From Arthrobacter sp. 135MFCol5.1 (GTDB lineage Bacteria > Actinomycetota > Actinomycetes > Actinomycetales > Micrococcaceae): DNA of 64,000 nt. The stretch lies in the NCBI RefSeq assembly GCF_000374865.1, contig NZ_KB895452.1:711830-775829 (forward strand). The letters run 5' to 3'. Under the pieces are notes generated by a model. That model saw only the letters and a list, made by a program, of their open reading frames with translations, had not been told where the DNA came from and did no database searches. A program made the position numbers and the translations under genes. Shown piece after piece: positions 40,988 to 49,199 of this stretch; the first letter of the stretch is position 1; each line of letters opens with the position of its first letter.

Positions 40988-41823
40988 GCCGCTGCCTGCC
41001 GGTTCAGGGTCTCTGACCAGAAGGCAAGGACGTGCTGGGTGACTTCGTTAGGTGCCAGCAGGAGCGGGGCCACGTGTCCGGCCCCGGTCACGCGTGCAAA
41101 CCGCCCGTCCGGAACACTGCGTGCTGCGCGCTCCGCCTGCTCAGGGTCATTCATGGGATCGTCCCGGCCCACCAGCATCAGCGTGGGGACCCGAAGCAGA
41201 GGCAGGACCGGACGGAGGTCAGGGCGCTCCAGCATCACTGACTGCATGGCCCAGTATTTGCCCTGTTTGGTGCCGCGGCGGAACGCATCGCGCACCGCTT
41301 CGGCAGCGGCCGGCGATGTCTTCGCCACATCATGCCCGGCCAGCGCCTCCACTATGGTCCCGCTGAACGGTCCCGGACCCAGGACCCGGTAAAGGTAGAC
41401 CAGTAGCGAAGTCTGCAGGCGCTCTGCACGGGAGAACGGATAGGCGGGCGTGCCGATCGTGGTCAGTGTTCGGATGCGCGCGGGGAACGTGCGGGCGAAA
41501 ACGATGCCTACGTGCCCGCCCCAGGCATTGCCCACCCAGTCCACAGGCGAAGACACGCCTGACGCATCCAGGACCTGGGCGGCTGCAGTGGCGCATTCCT
41601 CGAGGGAATAGCGCCTGCGGGGTCCGGGGCTGCCGCCGTGCCCCGGCCCGTCAACCAAAAACAGTTCACGATGCCGGCCCAGATCCTCCAAGACGCCATC
41701 GAAGGTTTGACTATCCACAAAGAGGCTGTGCCACAACAATGCAGGCGCACCGGCGCCGGTCCGGCGGACCATCAGGGGACCCAGCGTTGTATCAATCAGG
41801 GTTGGCGAAGTTTCCGAAGACAT
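40984..41823 (-). CDS. Alpha/beta-hydrolase fold protein with alanine at the nucleophile position
   Basis: 279 residues from ATG 41823 (GGAGG upstream). The fold is clear: oxyanion region LLWHSLFVDS, DGPGHGGSPGP, and the nucleophile elbow WVGNAWGGHVG. At the elbow the usual G-x-S-x-G reads G-N-A-W-G, so Ala100 replaces the catalytic serine. The acid (LVGRDDPMN) and histidine (GAGHVAPL) regions remain. It may be a non-hydrolytic member, for example a binding or signalling protein, or use another mechanism. Operon with the membrane protein at 40613 and divergent from a MarR regulator. Confidence 0.86.
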   Translation of the reverse strand: MSSETSPTLIDTTLGPLMVRRTGAGAPALLWHSLFVDSQTFDGVLEDLGRHRELFLVDGPGHGGSPGPRRRYSLEECATAAAQVLDASGVSSPVDWVGNAWGGHVGIVFARTFPARIRTLTTIGTPAYPFSRAERLQTSLLVYLYRVLGPGPFSGTIVEALAGHDVAKTSPAAAEAVRDAFRRGTKQGKYWAMQSVMLERPDLRPVLPLLRVPTLMLVGRDDPMNDPEQAERAARSVPDGRFARVTGAGHVAPLLLAPNEVTQHVLAFWSETLNRQAAA

Positions 41824-41875
41824 TACAGCCTCCAAACGGTCGTGTACTTCACACCAGGTAATCGGCCGAATTTAC

Positions 41876-41888
41876 TTCGGATTCCGAA
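41876..41888. promoter_or_regulatory. Palindromic candidate MarR operator
   Basis: TTCGGA-T-TCCGAA is a perfect 13-bp palindrome between the divergent hydrolase and MarR genes. TAAAGT at 41899-41904 may be the -10 box of a leaderless MarR transcript, which would place the palindrome over the -35 region. Confidence 0.5.
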
Positions 41889-41911
41889 CCTTCTGGGATA
41901 AAGTCTCCTCC

Positions 41912-42397
41912 GTGCCCATGCCGTCGTCAAGTGATTCCGACCACCCGCGGAGACTCCCCGTAGGCCAGCTGCTCGTGCGCCTTCTGGCTGAGTTCCGGCG
42001 CGAGCTTCTGGACGAAGCGGAATCCCATGGCTATGGCGACATCCGCCTGGCCCACCTCCAGATCACGGGCAATGTTGGCACCAAGGGAATCCGGCTGACA
42101 GCCCTGGCAGAGCGGGCCCAGCTCAGCCTTGCTGCCACGTCAGAACTGGTTAACGAGCTGCAGGCGCTGGGATACCTCGAACGCCGGCCAGACCCTTCCG
42201 ATGCCCGGGCGAAACTCATCTTCCCGTCCCCCCGGGGACTGACGATGCTGCGGGAAGCATCGGCCAAGGTCCAGGCGTTGGAACAGCTGTGGGGTTCCTA
42301 CGCGGGCAAGCAGCGCTTCGAAGCAGCCCTGCAGACTCTTCAAGACGTCTTGGACGCCACACGGGAATCGGGTAGGCAGGATCGGGGGCCGGCCTAA
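41912..42397 (+). CDS. MarR family transcriptional regulator
   Basis: 161 residues with a winged-helix core: GIRLTALAERAQLSLAATSE, LVNELQALGYLERRPDPSDA and RAKLIFPSPRGLTML, the last being the beta wing. GTG 41912 or ATG 41918 could start it; no ribosome binding site is visible. It probably represses the divergent hydrolase/membrane-protein operon through the palindrome at 41876. Confidence 0.9.
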   Translation: MPMPSSSDSDHPRRLPVGQLLVRLLAEFRRELLDEAESHGYGDIRLAHLQITGNVGTKGIRLTALAERAQLSLAATSELVNELQALGYLERRPDPSDARAKLIFPSPRGLTMLREASAKVQALEQLWGSYAGKQRFEAALQTLQDVLDATRESGRQDRGPA

Positions 42398-42482
42398 AAC
42401 GGTTCCGCCCGGAGGACGCCCAAGGCGCCCCCTCCTCAGCCCTCTCTGAGCGACCCCGGAGGACCGCCGGACGACATTTAGG

Positions 42483-43814
42483 ATGGGAGACAAAAACCGC
42501 AGGCCACCAGGGGGTTCCGCTTTGCCTGAAGAGCAGTCCACGGACAATTCCGTGACCCGCCGGGGGGCCATGGCGGACCGGTTCAAGTCCTGGGCACTCC
42601 CCGTGGCCGCCGCAGTGTTGGCCGTGGGATTCGGGGTGGCCGGCATCTCCAACGGGCTGGCTGACCGGAACCGGGACACCCCGGCGTCGGACCAAAGCAC
42701 AGCGGGCCAGGCCTCCACGGACCAAAGCCTGCCCGTCTGTGAGGTGGCGGACCGCGCCAGCCTGGTGCCGTCGTCGGGAGCGCTCTTTGGGGTGAACCTG
42801 GACTTGGCGGCCAAACCGCTGGCCCAATACGCCGCGGACCTGGGGCACAAGCCTGCCGTGACCGTCTCCTTTGTGGACTTCCCCTACACGGACCAGGACC
42901 GCACCAACCTGCAGCAGGCCGCGGCCCAGATCCGCAACGACGGGCAGATGATGCTGCTGACCCTCGAACCCAAGACCGGCCTGTCCGCCGTCACCCCCGA
43001 CGCCATCGCCGGCCTGGTCAAGGACCTGGCGAACATCAACGGCCAGGGCGTGCCGGTAATCGTCCGCTTTGGGCACGAGATGAACGGTTTCTGGTTCCCG
43101 TGGGCGCAGCAGCCGATTGAGTACCGGGCGGCCTTCACCAGGGTGGCTGACGCTGTCCATGCGGGGGCGCCGGGCTCGGCCATGATGTGGGCGCCGTCCT
43201 ACGCCGGCGGCTACGCCTACCCCGGCCGCCTCAACGACGCGCAGCCCGGGACGCCGGACTTCGCGGCCCTGGACACCAACCACGACGGCGTCCTCACCAT
43301 CGCGGATGACCCTTACGCCCCGTATTACGCCGGGGACGCCGCGGTGGACTGGGTGGGCCTGTCCCTCTTCCACTGGGGTGCCACATACCCGTGGGGCGCC
43401 AACGCCGTGCCGGAGGCCAACAAGTTCGCGGACCAGCTCACCGGCACCTACAACGGGACCAACGGGGACGAGCGGTCCCTGCCGGACTTTTACGGCGAGT
43501 ACGCGGTGAACCACAACAAGCCGCTGGCCATCCCGGGAACGGCTGCCCTATACAACCCTGCGGTGGGTGGCGCGTCCGAGGCGGAGATCAAGCGCGCCTG
43601 GTGGGAGCAGGTGTTCGGCGCCCAGACCCACGCCCGGTTCCCGCAGCTGAAGATGATCAACTGGTTCGAGTGGGACAAGGACGAGGCCGAAGTGAACGGC
43701 CGGATCGACTGGACCGTCACCACCTCCCCGGCCGTCCGGGACGCCTTCACCGCGGCACTCCCGGACTGGCTCAAGTACGGCGCAGGGACCAACTGCCGCC
43801 CGGCCGGGTCGTAG
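42483..43814 (+). CDS. GH26-like membrane-anchored glycoside hydrolase, predicted nucleophile missing
   Basis: 443 residues: cytoplasmic start, one membrane helix (about 37-58, ALPVAAAVLAVGFGVAGIS) and an extracellular barrel. VIVRFGHEMNGFWFPW is the GH26 acid/base motif (E199). An EF-hand-like calcium loop (DTNHDGVLTIADD) lies in the barrel. At the beta-7 nucleophile site the sequence is KPLAIPGTAALYN, with Gly352 (codon GGA, 43536-43538) where the tandem copy has Glu (GAA). It is therefore probably not a normal retaining hydrolase and may bind polymer. The next gene is two bases downstream. Confidence 0.82.
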   Translation: MGDKNRRPPGGSALPEEQSTDNSVTRRGAMADRFKSWALPVAAAVLAVGFGVAGISNGLADRNRDTPASDQSTAGQASTDQSLPVCEVADRASLVPSSGALFGVNLDLAAKPLAQYAADLGHKPAVTVSFVDFPYTDQDRTNLQQAAAQIRNDGQMMLLTLEPKTGLSAVTPDAIAGLVKDLANINGQGVPVIVRFGHEMNGFWFPWAQQPIEYRAAFTRVADAVHAGAPGSAMMWAPSYAGGYAYPGRLNDAQPGTPDFAALDTNHDGVLTIADDPYAPYYAGDAAVDWVGLSLFHWGATYPWGANAVPEANKFADQLTGTYNGTNGDERSLPDFYGEYAVNHNKPLAIPGTAALYNPAVGGASEAEIKRAWWEQVFGAQTHARFPQLKMINWFEWDKDEAEVNGRIDWTVTTSPAVRDAFTAALPDWLKYGAGTNCRPAGS

Positions 43815-43816
43815 CC

Positions 43817-45067
43817 GTGGGGAAATCTCCTACCGGGGACGATGATTCCAGGAAAGAGAACAGGGCAGAACTGCGCCGGGCGTTCGTGCTGCCCGTTCTG
43901 ATCGGGCTGGTGGCTTTGGGCGTTGCCGGATGGAACTTCGCCAATGACCTCTCCCAGCGGCAGTCGCAGTCATCCCCGGCGGCGTCCACGTGCGAGGTGG
44001 AGCCCCGCGCGTCGCTTGCCCCGGCTGACGGCGCCCTGTTGGGCGTGAACCTGGACTTCCACTCCAAGCCGCTGGCCACGTTCGCCGCGGACCTGGGCCA
44101 TAAGCCGGCAGTCAGCGTGTCCTTCACCGGCTTCCCGCTGACAGCCAAGGATGAGGATGACCTTGCCAAGGCGGTGGACCAGATCCGCGCCGACGGCCAC
44201 ATGATGCTCCTGACCCTGGAGCCCGCCGACGGGTTGTCCACCGTTACCGACGCCACCGCCACGGCCCTGGCGAAGGACCTGGACCGGTTCAACAAGAACG
44301 ACGTCCCGGTGATCGTCCGGTTCGCCCACGAAATGAACGGCTCCTGGTACGCCTGGTCGCAGCAGCCGCTGGAGTACGTGGCCGCCTTCAAGACCCTCGC
44401 CACTGCGGTGCACACCAACGCACCGGGGTCCGCCATGATGTGGGCGCCGAACTATGGCGGCGGCTACCCGTTCGCCGGCGGCAAATATGAGGCCAAGCCG
44501 GGCACCGCGGATTTCGCCGCCCTGGACACCAACCACGACGGCGTGATCACCATGGCGGACGACGCCTACGCCCCGTACTACCCGGGTGACGACGCGGTGG
44601 ACTGGGTGGGGATGTCCCTGTACCACTGGGGCGCGACGTACCCGTGGGGCGAGAACGAAATCCCGGAGGCGAATAAGTTCGCGGACCAGTTGACGGGCAA
44701 CTACGACGGCGCCAACGGCGATGACAGCCTGCTGCCTGATTTCTACGGCGTGTACGGCAAGGACCACAACAAGCCCGTTGCCATCCCGGAAACCGCTGCC
44801 CTGTACAACCCTGCGGTGGGTGGCGCTTCCGAGGCGGAGATCAAGCGCGCCTGGTGGGAGCAGGTGTTCGGCGCGCAGACCCACGCGCAGTTCCCCAACC
44901 TGAAGATGATCAACTGGTTCGAGTGGGACAAGAACGAGGCCGAAGTCAATGGCCGGATCGACTGGACCATCACCAACACCCCCGCCATCCGGGACGCCTT
45001 CACCGCGGCGCTGCCGGACTGGCTGCACTACGGGTCCGGGACCAATTGCAGCCCCGCAGGGTCCTAG
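43817..45067 (+). CDS. GH26-like membrane-anchored glycoside hydrolase
   Basis: 416 residues from GTG 43817. Membrane helix at about 22-42 (FVLPVLIGLVALGVAGWNFA), then the barrel with the acid/base E172 in FAHEMNGSWYAW and the nucleophile E325 in KPVAIPETAALYN. The calcium loop DTNHDGVITMADD and the ending TNCSPAGS match the upstream copy, and long stretches such as NPAVGGASEAEIKRAWWEQV are identical, so the pair arose by tandem duplication. Known GH26 enzymes cut mannans or beta-glucans; here it may trim the polymer made by the convergent operon, as BcsZ does for cellulose. Confidence 0.85.
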   Translation: MGKSPTGDDDSRKENRAELRRAFVLPVLIGLVALGVAGWNFANDLSQRQSQSSPAASTCEVEPRASLAPADGALLGVNLDFHSKPLATFAADLGHKPAVSVSFTGFPLTAKDEDDLAKAVDQIRADGHMMLLTLEPADGLSTVTDATATALAKDLDRFNKNDVPVIVRFAHEMNGSWYAWSQQPLEYVAAFKTLATAVHTNAPGSAMMWAPNYGGGYPFAGGKYEAKPGTADFAALDTNHDGVITMADDAYAPYYPGDDAVDWVGMSLYHWGATYPWGENEIPEANKFADQLTGNYDGANGDDSLLPDFYGVYGKDHNKPVAIPETAALYNPAVGGASEAEIKRAWWEQVFGAQTHAQFPNLKMINWFEWDKNEAEVNGRIDWTITNTPAIRDAFTAALPDWLHYGSGTNCSPAGS

Positions 45068-45082
45068 GTCAAAGCACCCAAA

Positions 45083-45475
45083 CTAGGGGTGCAGCAGCCC
45101 GTTGACGACGGCGCCCCCGGCTTTCCGGACGGCGGCGACGGCGGGTGCCAGGACCTCGAGCAGGGGTTCCGCGGCTGCCCAGTCGCCCCGGCACATCAGC
45201 GCCTCCATGGTTTCGGCGAGCGCCGCCAGTTGCAGGGCGCCGACCATGGTGGAGGTGACTTTGAGGCTGAGCGCCCGGTCCATGGCGGTGTCCCAGTCGC
45301 CACCGCGGACGGCGTGGCACACTGACGCCAGCCGGTCCGGCAGCATCTCCAGGTAGGTGCCCAGGAACGCGTGCGCGCCGGCGGGGCTGTCCAGCTCCTC
45401 CCCCAGGTCCCGGACGTGCCGGGGGTCCAGCACAGGAAGGGCCAGCGGGTCCAGCACGGAAAGGTGCGCGCTCAC
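45083..45475 (-). CDS. Hpt-like four-helix protein lacking the phospho-accepting histidine
   Basis: 130 residues, helical. ALSLKVTSTMVGALQLAALA aligns with the Hpt signature A-H-x-L-K-x-x-S-x-x-x-G-A, but the histidine position is Leu69. GTG 45475 overlaps the TGA of the glycosyltransferase gene (GTGA), so it is the last gene of the exopolysaccharide operon. It probably cannot carry phosphate and may act by binding a regulator or the synthase. Assignment to the Hpt fold is from motif pattern only. Confidence 0.65.
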   Translation of the reverse strand: MSAHLSVLDPLALPVLDPRHVRDLGEELDSPAGAHAFLGTYLEMLPDRLASVCHAVRGGDWDTAMDRALSLKVTSTMVGALQLAALAETMEALMCRGDWAAAEPLLEVLAPAVAAVRKAGGAVVNGLLHP

Positions 45476-47493
45476 GCGGACCACCGCCCGTCGTCGTGGT
45501 ACTCCTCGTCCAGGCCGTGCGGGGTCTTCTCCCATTTGTGCGGGCTGGAGAGCATCTGCCAGGCCGCCCGCCAGGCGGCCACGGCGTGCAGCACCCAGTA
45601 CGCCGGGTTGAGCAGCGCGAAGATGGCGATCCGCCAGCCGTGCCGCCGCCAGGTGGCGACGCCGGACACCAGGATCATCATGGCGTTGCCGAACAGCATG
45701 GACACCACCCCGCCCAGCAGCAGCCATTCGGGCAGCACCAGGCCCACGAAGTTGTAGCCAACATAGGTGACCACGGTGAAGCCGAGCACCAGCGGGTAGG
45801 CCAGGAACGCCAGCGGGGTGCCCAGGATCAGGCCCAGGAAGCCGACGGCGCCGGCCACCCCGGTGCGTTTGACGTACCGGACGGTGTTGCGGGTGTTCAC
45901 TGCCGCGGTGACCATGTAGCCCTTGATCCAGCGGGTGCGCTGCTTGATCCAGGCCGGCACCTGCGAGCAGGCCTCCTCCCAGGTGGTGGAGTTGATGACG
46001 CCCACCCGGTAGCCTTCGACGGCGGCGCGGAGCCCCAGGTCCGCGTCCTCGGTGACGTTCCACGGATCCCAGGCGCCGACGAGCCGCAGCAGCCGCGTGT
46101 CGAAGTGGTTGGAGGTGCCGCCCAGCGGCAGCGGGATGCCGGAGCGGTCCAGGCCCGGGAGCATGGAGTCAAACCAGTGCGTGTATTCGATGGCGAAGAG
46201 CCGGGTGAGCACGTTCTGGTCCGCGTTGAAGTAGTTCAGGGCGGCCTGCACGCAGATCAGCGGCCGCCGGCCCGGAGCCAGGTAGCGGCGTTCGAAGGCG
46301 TCCTGCCGGAACGCGTCAATGGCCGCGCGGAGCTGTCCCGGGTCCGGCCGGTCCTCGGCGTCGTAAATCACCACGTACTCGCCGCGCGCGAAGGTGAGGC
46401 CGTAGTTGCAGGCCCGGGGCTTGGTCTGCGGCTCGCCGCGGGGCACCACCAGGATCCGCACGTATTCGGGCGGCCGGGAGCGCTTGGCGGCCTCGATGGT
46501 TTCAGTGTCGTCCTCTTCCAGCAGCACCAGCACATCCAGCTTGGAGCGCGGATAGTCCAGCTGCCCCAGGTTGGCCAGCAGCTTGTTGATGATGTTGGCC
46601 TCGCGGAACACCGGGATCAGGATGGTGTAGACGGGCAGCTCGCCGTCCGGGATCCGCCCTGCCAGTCCGGACGGATCCCCCAACGCCCCGGTCCCTACGC
46701 CGCGCCGTTCCAGTTCCCGGGCTTGTGCCTTGGCGGCGGCCCCGTCATGCAGCGCGTCGAACGGCTGGCGGAGGCTGGCCAGGGTCTTGAAGCCGATGCT
46801 CACCAGGAACACCACGTTCACGGCGGTGAGCAGCACGATCACGGTCAGCTGCGCATCGAGGAGCAGGCCGCCCAGCAGGCAGCTGAGCAGGACGGCGGGC
46901 AGGAGCCGCTGCCACAGGTTCAGGGCGGTGCGGGCGGAGCCGTCCGGTTGTTCCTCGGCCAGGCGTTCGGCGGATTCGTAGAGCAGGTGGTTGCGGAAGG
47001 CACGCTGGATGGAGTGGTTGATGTCCCAGTCGGTGGTGGTGCGGAACACCACCTGTTCGGCCCCGGGGATGCGGAGGGCGGCGCGGCGGATCTCGTCGCT
47101 GGGTTTGACGGCGGTGGCCACGGTGAGGACGCCGTCCTCCAGGTGCCAGGGCAGCCAGCCGGGCTCGGACACTTCGGTGAAGCTCAGCTGCTCCAGCAGG
47201 GCGTCGTCCGAGGGGTGCTGCACCAGGTCCACCAGGGGCGCATCCCATTGCTCGGCCAGCACCTGGTAGACGTGCCGCCGGTTCAGCCCGGTTTCCAGGA
47301 TGATGTGCCGGCCCAGCAGGCCGCCTTCGATATTGGCACGCTCCAGGGCGCGGTCCAGCTGCTCCGGGGTGATCAGCCCTGCCCGGAGCAGGGACTGGCC
47401 CAGCGCCACGGACTGCACGCCCACGCCGTCGTCGTAGGAACCGGCGGGCCCACCGGCGCGGGCGGTGGAGAGGACCGGGGCCTGCTCTGCCAT
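45472..47493 (-). CDS. Processive family 2 glycosyltransferase with N-terminal MshEN domain
   Basis: 673 residues. About 30-170 is a MshEN/GspE-N-like domain (GQSLLRAGLITPEQLDRALE, LLGRHIILETGLNRRHVYQV, LAEQWDAPLVDL), a fold that binds cyclic di-GMP in several proteins. Two membrane helices precede the GT2 domain (YTILIPVFREANIINKL, VLLEEDDTET, VIYDAEDRPDP, TEDADLGLR) with the QxxRW-type product motif QRTRWIKG, then more membrane helices. This resembles NfrB-type and cellulose-synthase-like enzymes. It should polymerise a beta-linked glycan and export it, possibly under c-di-GMP control. ATG 47493 overlaps the upstream stop by one base. Confidence 0.88.
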   Translation of the reverse strand: MAEQAPVLSTARAGGPAGSYDDGVGVQSVALGQSLLRAGLITPEQLDRALERANIEGGLLGRHIILETGLNRRHVYQVLAEQWDAPLVDLVQHPSDDALLEQLSFTEVSEPGWLPWHLEDGVLTVATAVKPSDEIRRAALRIPGAEQVVFRTTTDWDINHSIQRAFRNHLLYESAERLAEEQPDGSARTALNLWQRLLPAVLLSCLLGGLLLDAQLTVIVLLTAVNVVFLVSIGFKTLASLRQPFDALHDGAAAKAQARELERRGVGTGALGDPSGLAGRIPDGELPVYTILIPVFREANIINKLLANLGQLDYPRSKLDVLVLLEEDDTETIEAAKRSRPPEYVRILVVPRGEPQTKPRACNYGLTFARGEYVVIYDAEDRPDPGQLRAAIDAFRQDAFERRYLAPGRRPLICVQAALNYFNADQNVLTRLFAIEYTHWFDSMLPGLDRSGIPLPLGGTSNHFDTRLLRLVGAWDPWNVTEDADLGLRAAVEGYRVGVINSTTWEEACSQVPAWIKQRTRWIKGYMVTAAVNTRNTVRYVKRTGVAGAVGFLGLILGTPLAFLAYPLVLGFTVVTYVGYNFVGLVLPEWLLLGGVVSMLFGNAMMILVSGVATWRRHGWRIAIFALLNPAYWVLHAVAAWRAAWQMLSSPHKWEKTPHGLDEEYHDDGRWSA

Positions 47494-49199
47494 CAGTTGA
47501 CGGTCCTTTCGTAGATCCGGTGGGTGGGGCTGGAGAACACCACGGCGTAGCGGGCGTTGAACGTGGGGCTGGCGCTGATGGCCTGGTGCACCAGGTCCGT
47601 GAACCCGGAGTCCAGGGGCGCGTCCTCGCCTTCGACGTTCACCAGCACCCATTTGGCGTACTTGGCCGGGTCCTGCAGGGCGGGGCCAAAGTGGTCGCCG
47701 GCGGCCCGGTTGTAGATGTTGGCGAGCGGGATCCCCATCATGGGGAGCACGGCGTTTCCGCGGGCGCTTTCGTCCAGGAGGATCCCGCCGCCGTCGTAAT
47801 GCTGTTTCAGCCAGCGGGCCGCGGCGAAGGAGTAGGTGTTGGAATCGTGGGACATACGGCCCTCGGCCAGGATGGCCATCCTGGCTGCGGGGTCCTGCAG
47901 CCACCACGCGTTTTGCCCGGCCAGGGCGAGCAGGAGGAACGCCACAATCCAGGAACGGGTCCGACGGCGGCGGGTCACCTGGTGCACGAATGCCGCCACG
48001 AGCACGGCGGCCAGGGGCAGCGCGGTGAGGGCGAAGCGGTTGTTCCACCAGGTGCTGGGGAGCGAGTGATCGTTGTTGATGGCGGTCTGGCCCAGGTAGA
48101 GGCTGAGCAGGGCGAAGGCGTAAGCGCTGCCGGTGACGGCCACCAGCAGGGTGCTGGTGGCCAGTCCGCGCCGGTACACCACCACCAGGGCGCCGCAGGC
48201 CGCGGCGGCGAGCACTACGATGCCCAGGGTTTCGAGCAGGGACCAGTGGAACGTCCAGAGGGTCAGGCCCAGGTTGCCCTTGGTGGGGAGCAGGCCGCCG
48301 TCGGTGATGTTCTTCTGCTGGGCGTAGGCGGAGTACTGGCCGAACATGAATTCCAGCGGGTTGCCGTAGATGGCCCAGTTGTAGGAGAGCCACCACAGGA
48401 CAGCGGCGGCGGGGACCATGGCGTAGGCGGCGGCCATCTTGGTGGCCTCGCGCCATTGGCGGGAGCGGCGGAGCTCGGTGATCAGGACGAACAGGGTGCC
48501 GGTGAGCACCAGCGCCCAGCCTTCGTAGCGGGAGAGCACGGCGGCGCCGGAGGGGATCCCGGCGAACACGGCCAGCTCGCCGGCGCTCATGCGGCGGCGG
48601 CTGGTGGCCCAGTGCGCCAGGCCCGCCATGCCGGCCACCAGGCACATGAGCAGGACGGGTTCGGTGAGGGCGGTGGTGTAGGTGTACAGGACGGCGGGGT
48701 TGGCCAGGAGGACCAGCACGGCGGCCAGCCGGCCGGTGCGCCCGTAGCCCAGGAGGGCGCAGATCCGGTAGAGCCCGGAGGCGGTGGCGGCCAGGGCGAT
48801 GATGCCCAGCACGCAGGCGCCCCAGCCGCTGCTGAACATCCAGAGGTTGATGATGAACGGCATGAGCAGCAGGTGCGGCATGGGCAGCCACACGGTGCCG
48901 AGCTGTTCGAATCCGGGGGCTTTGCTGTCGAACACGCGCCGGGCGATGGTGAGGTGGCTTTGCGCATCCGAGTAGTCCAGGTTGCTGCCCTGCCCGGTGG
49001 TGTAGAGGCAGGCGAGGAAGCCGACGGCGGCCGCCACCACGGCGATGGCGGCCGTCCCGGGCACGCGGCGCCCGGCAGCCGGGGCACCCAGGGCGGTCCA
49101 CGTGCGGCGCAGCCACGGGGCCCGCTCCCCCGCCGGTGCGGCCGGTCCGGCCGGCGCGTCCGTCAGGGGCGCCGGGGCCGCCTGCAGGTCACTGGCCAT
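47493..49199 (-). CDS. GT-C-like multi-span membrane protein of the exopolysaccharide operon
   Basis: 568 residues from ATG 49199, with about eleven membrane helices. The first outer loop holds LDYSDAQSHLTIARRVFDSK, an acidic motif after TM1 as in polyprenyl-phosphate sugar (GT-C) transferases, and a second loop has SRYEGWAL. The last 130 residues form a soluble outer domain. It could add or supply lipid-linked sugars. Overlaps the BcsB-like gene upstream by 11 bases. Confidence 0.8.
   Translation of the reverse strand: MASDLQAAPAPLTDAPAGPAAPAGERAPWLRRTWTALGAPAAGRRVPGTAAIAVVAAAVGFLACLYTTGQGSNLDYSDAQSHLTIARRVFDSKAPGFEQLGTVWLPMPHLLLMPFIINLWMFSSGWGACVLGIIALAATASGLYRICALLGYGRTGRLAAVLVLLANPAVLYTYTTALTEPVLLMCLVAGMAGLAHWATSRRRMSAGELAVFAGIPSGAAVLSRYEGWALVLTGTLFVLITELRRSRQWREATKMAAAYAMVPAAAVLWWLSYNWAIYGNPLEFMFGQYSAYAQQKNITDGGLLPTKGNLGLTLWTFHWSLLETLGIVVLAAAACGALVVVYRRGLATSTLLVAVTGSAYAFALLSLYLGQTAINNDHSLPSTWWNNRFALTALPLAAVLVAAFVHQVTRRRRTRSWIVAFLLLALAGQNAWWLQDPAARMAILAEGRMSHDSNTYSFAAARWLKQHYDGGGILLDESARGNAVLPMMGIPLANIYNRAAGDHFGPALQDPAKYAKWVLVNVEGEDAPLDSGFTDLVHQAISASPTFNARYAVVFSSPTHRIYERTVN

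Noticed and set aside
45496..47514. 672-codon plus-strand frame
   Set aside because: Antisense of the MshEN glycosyltransferase, which has clear motifs.
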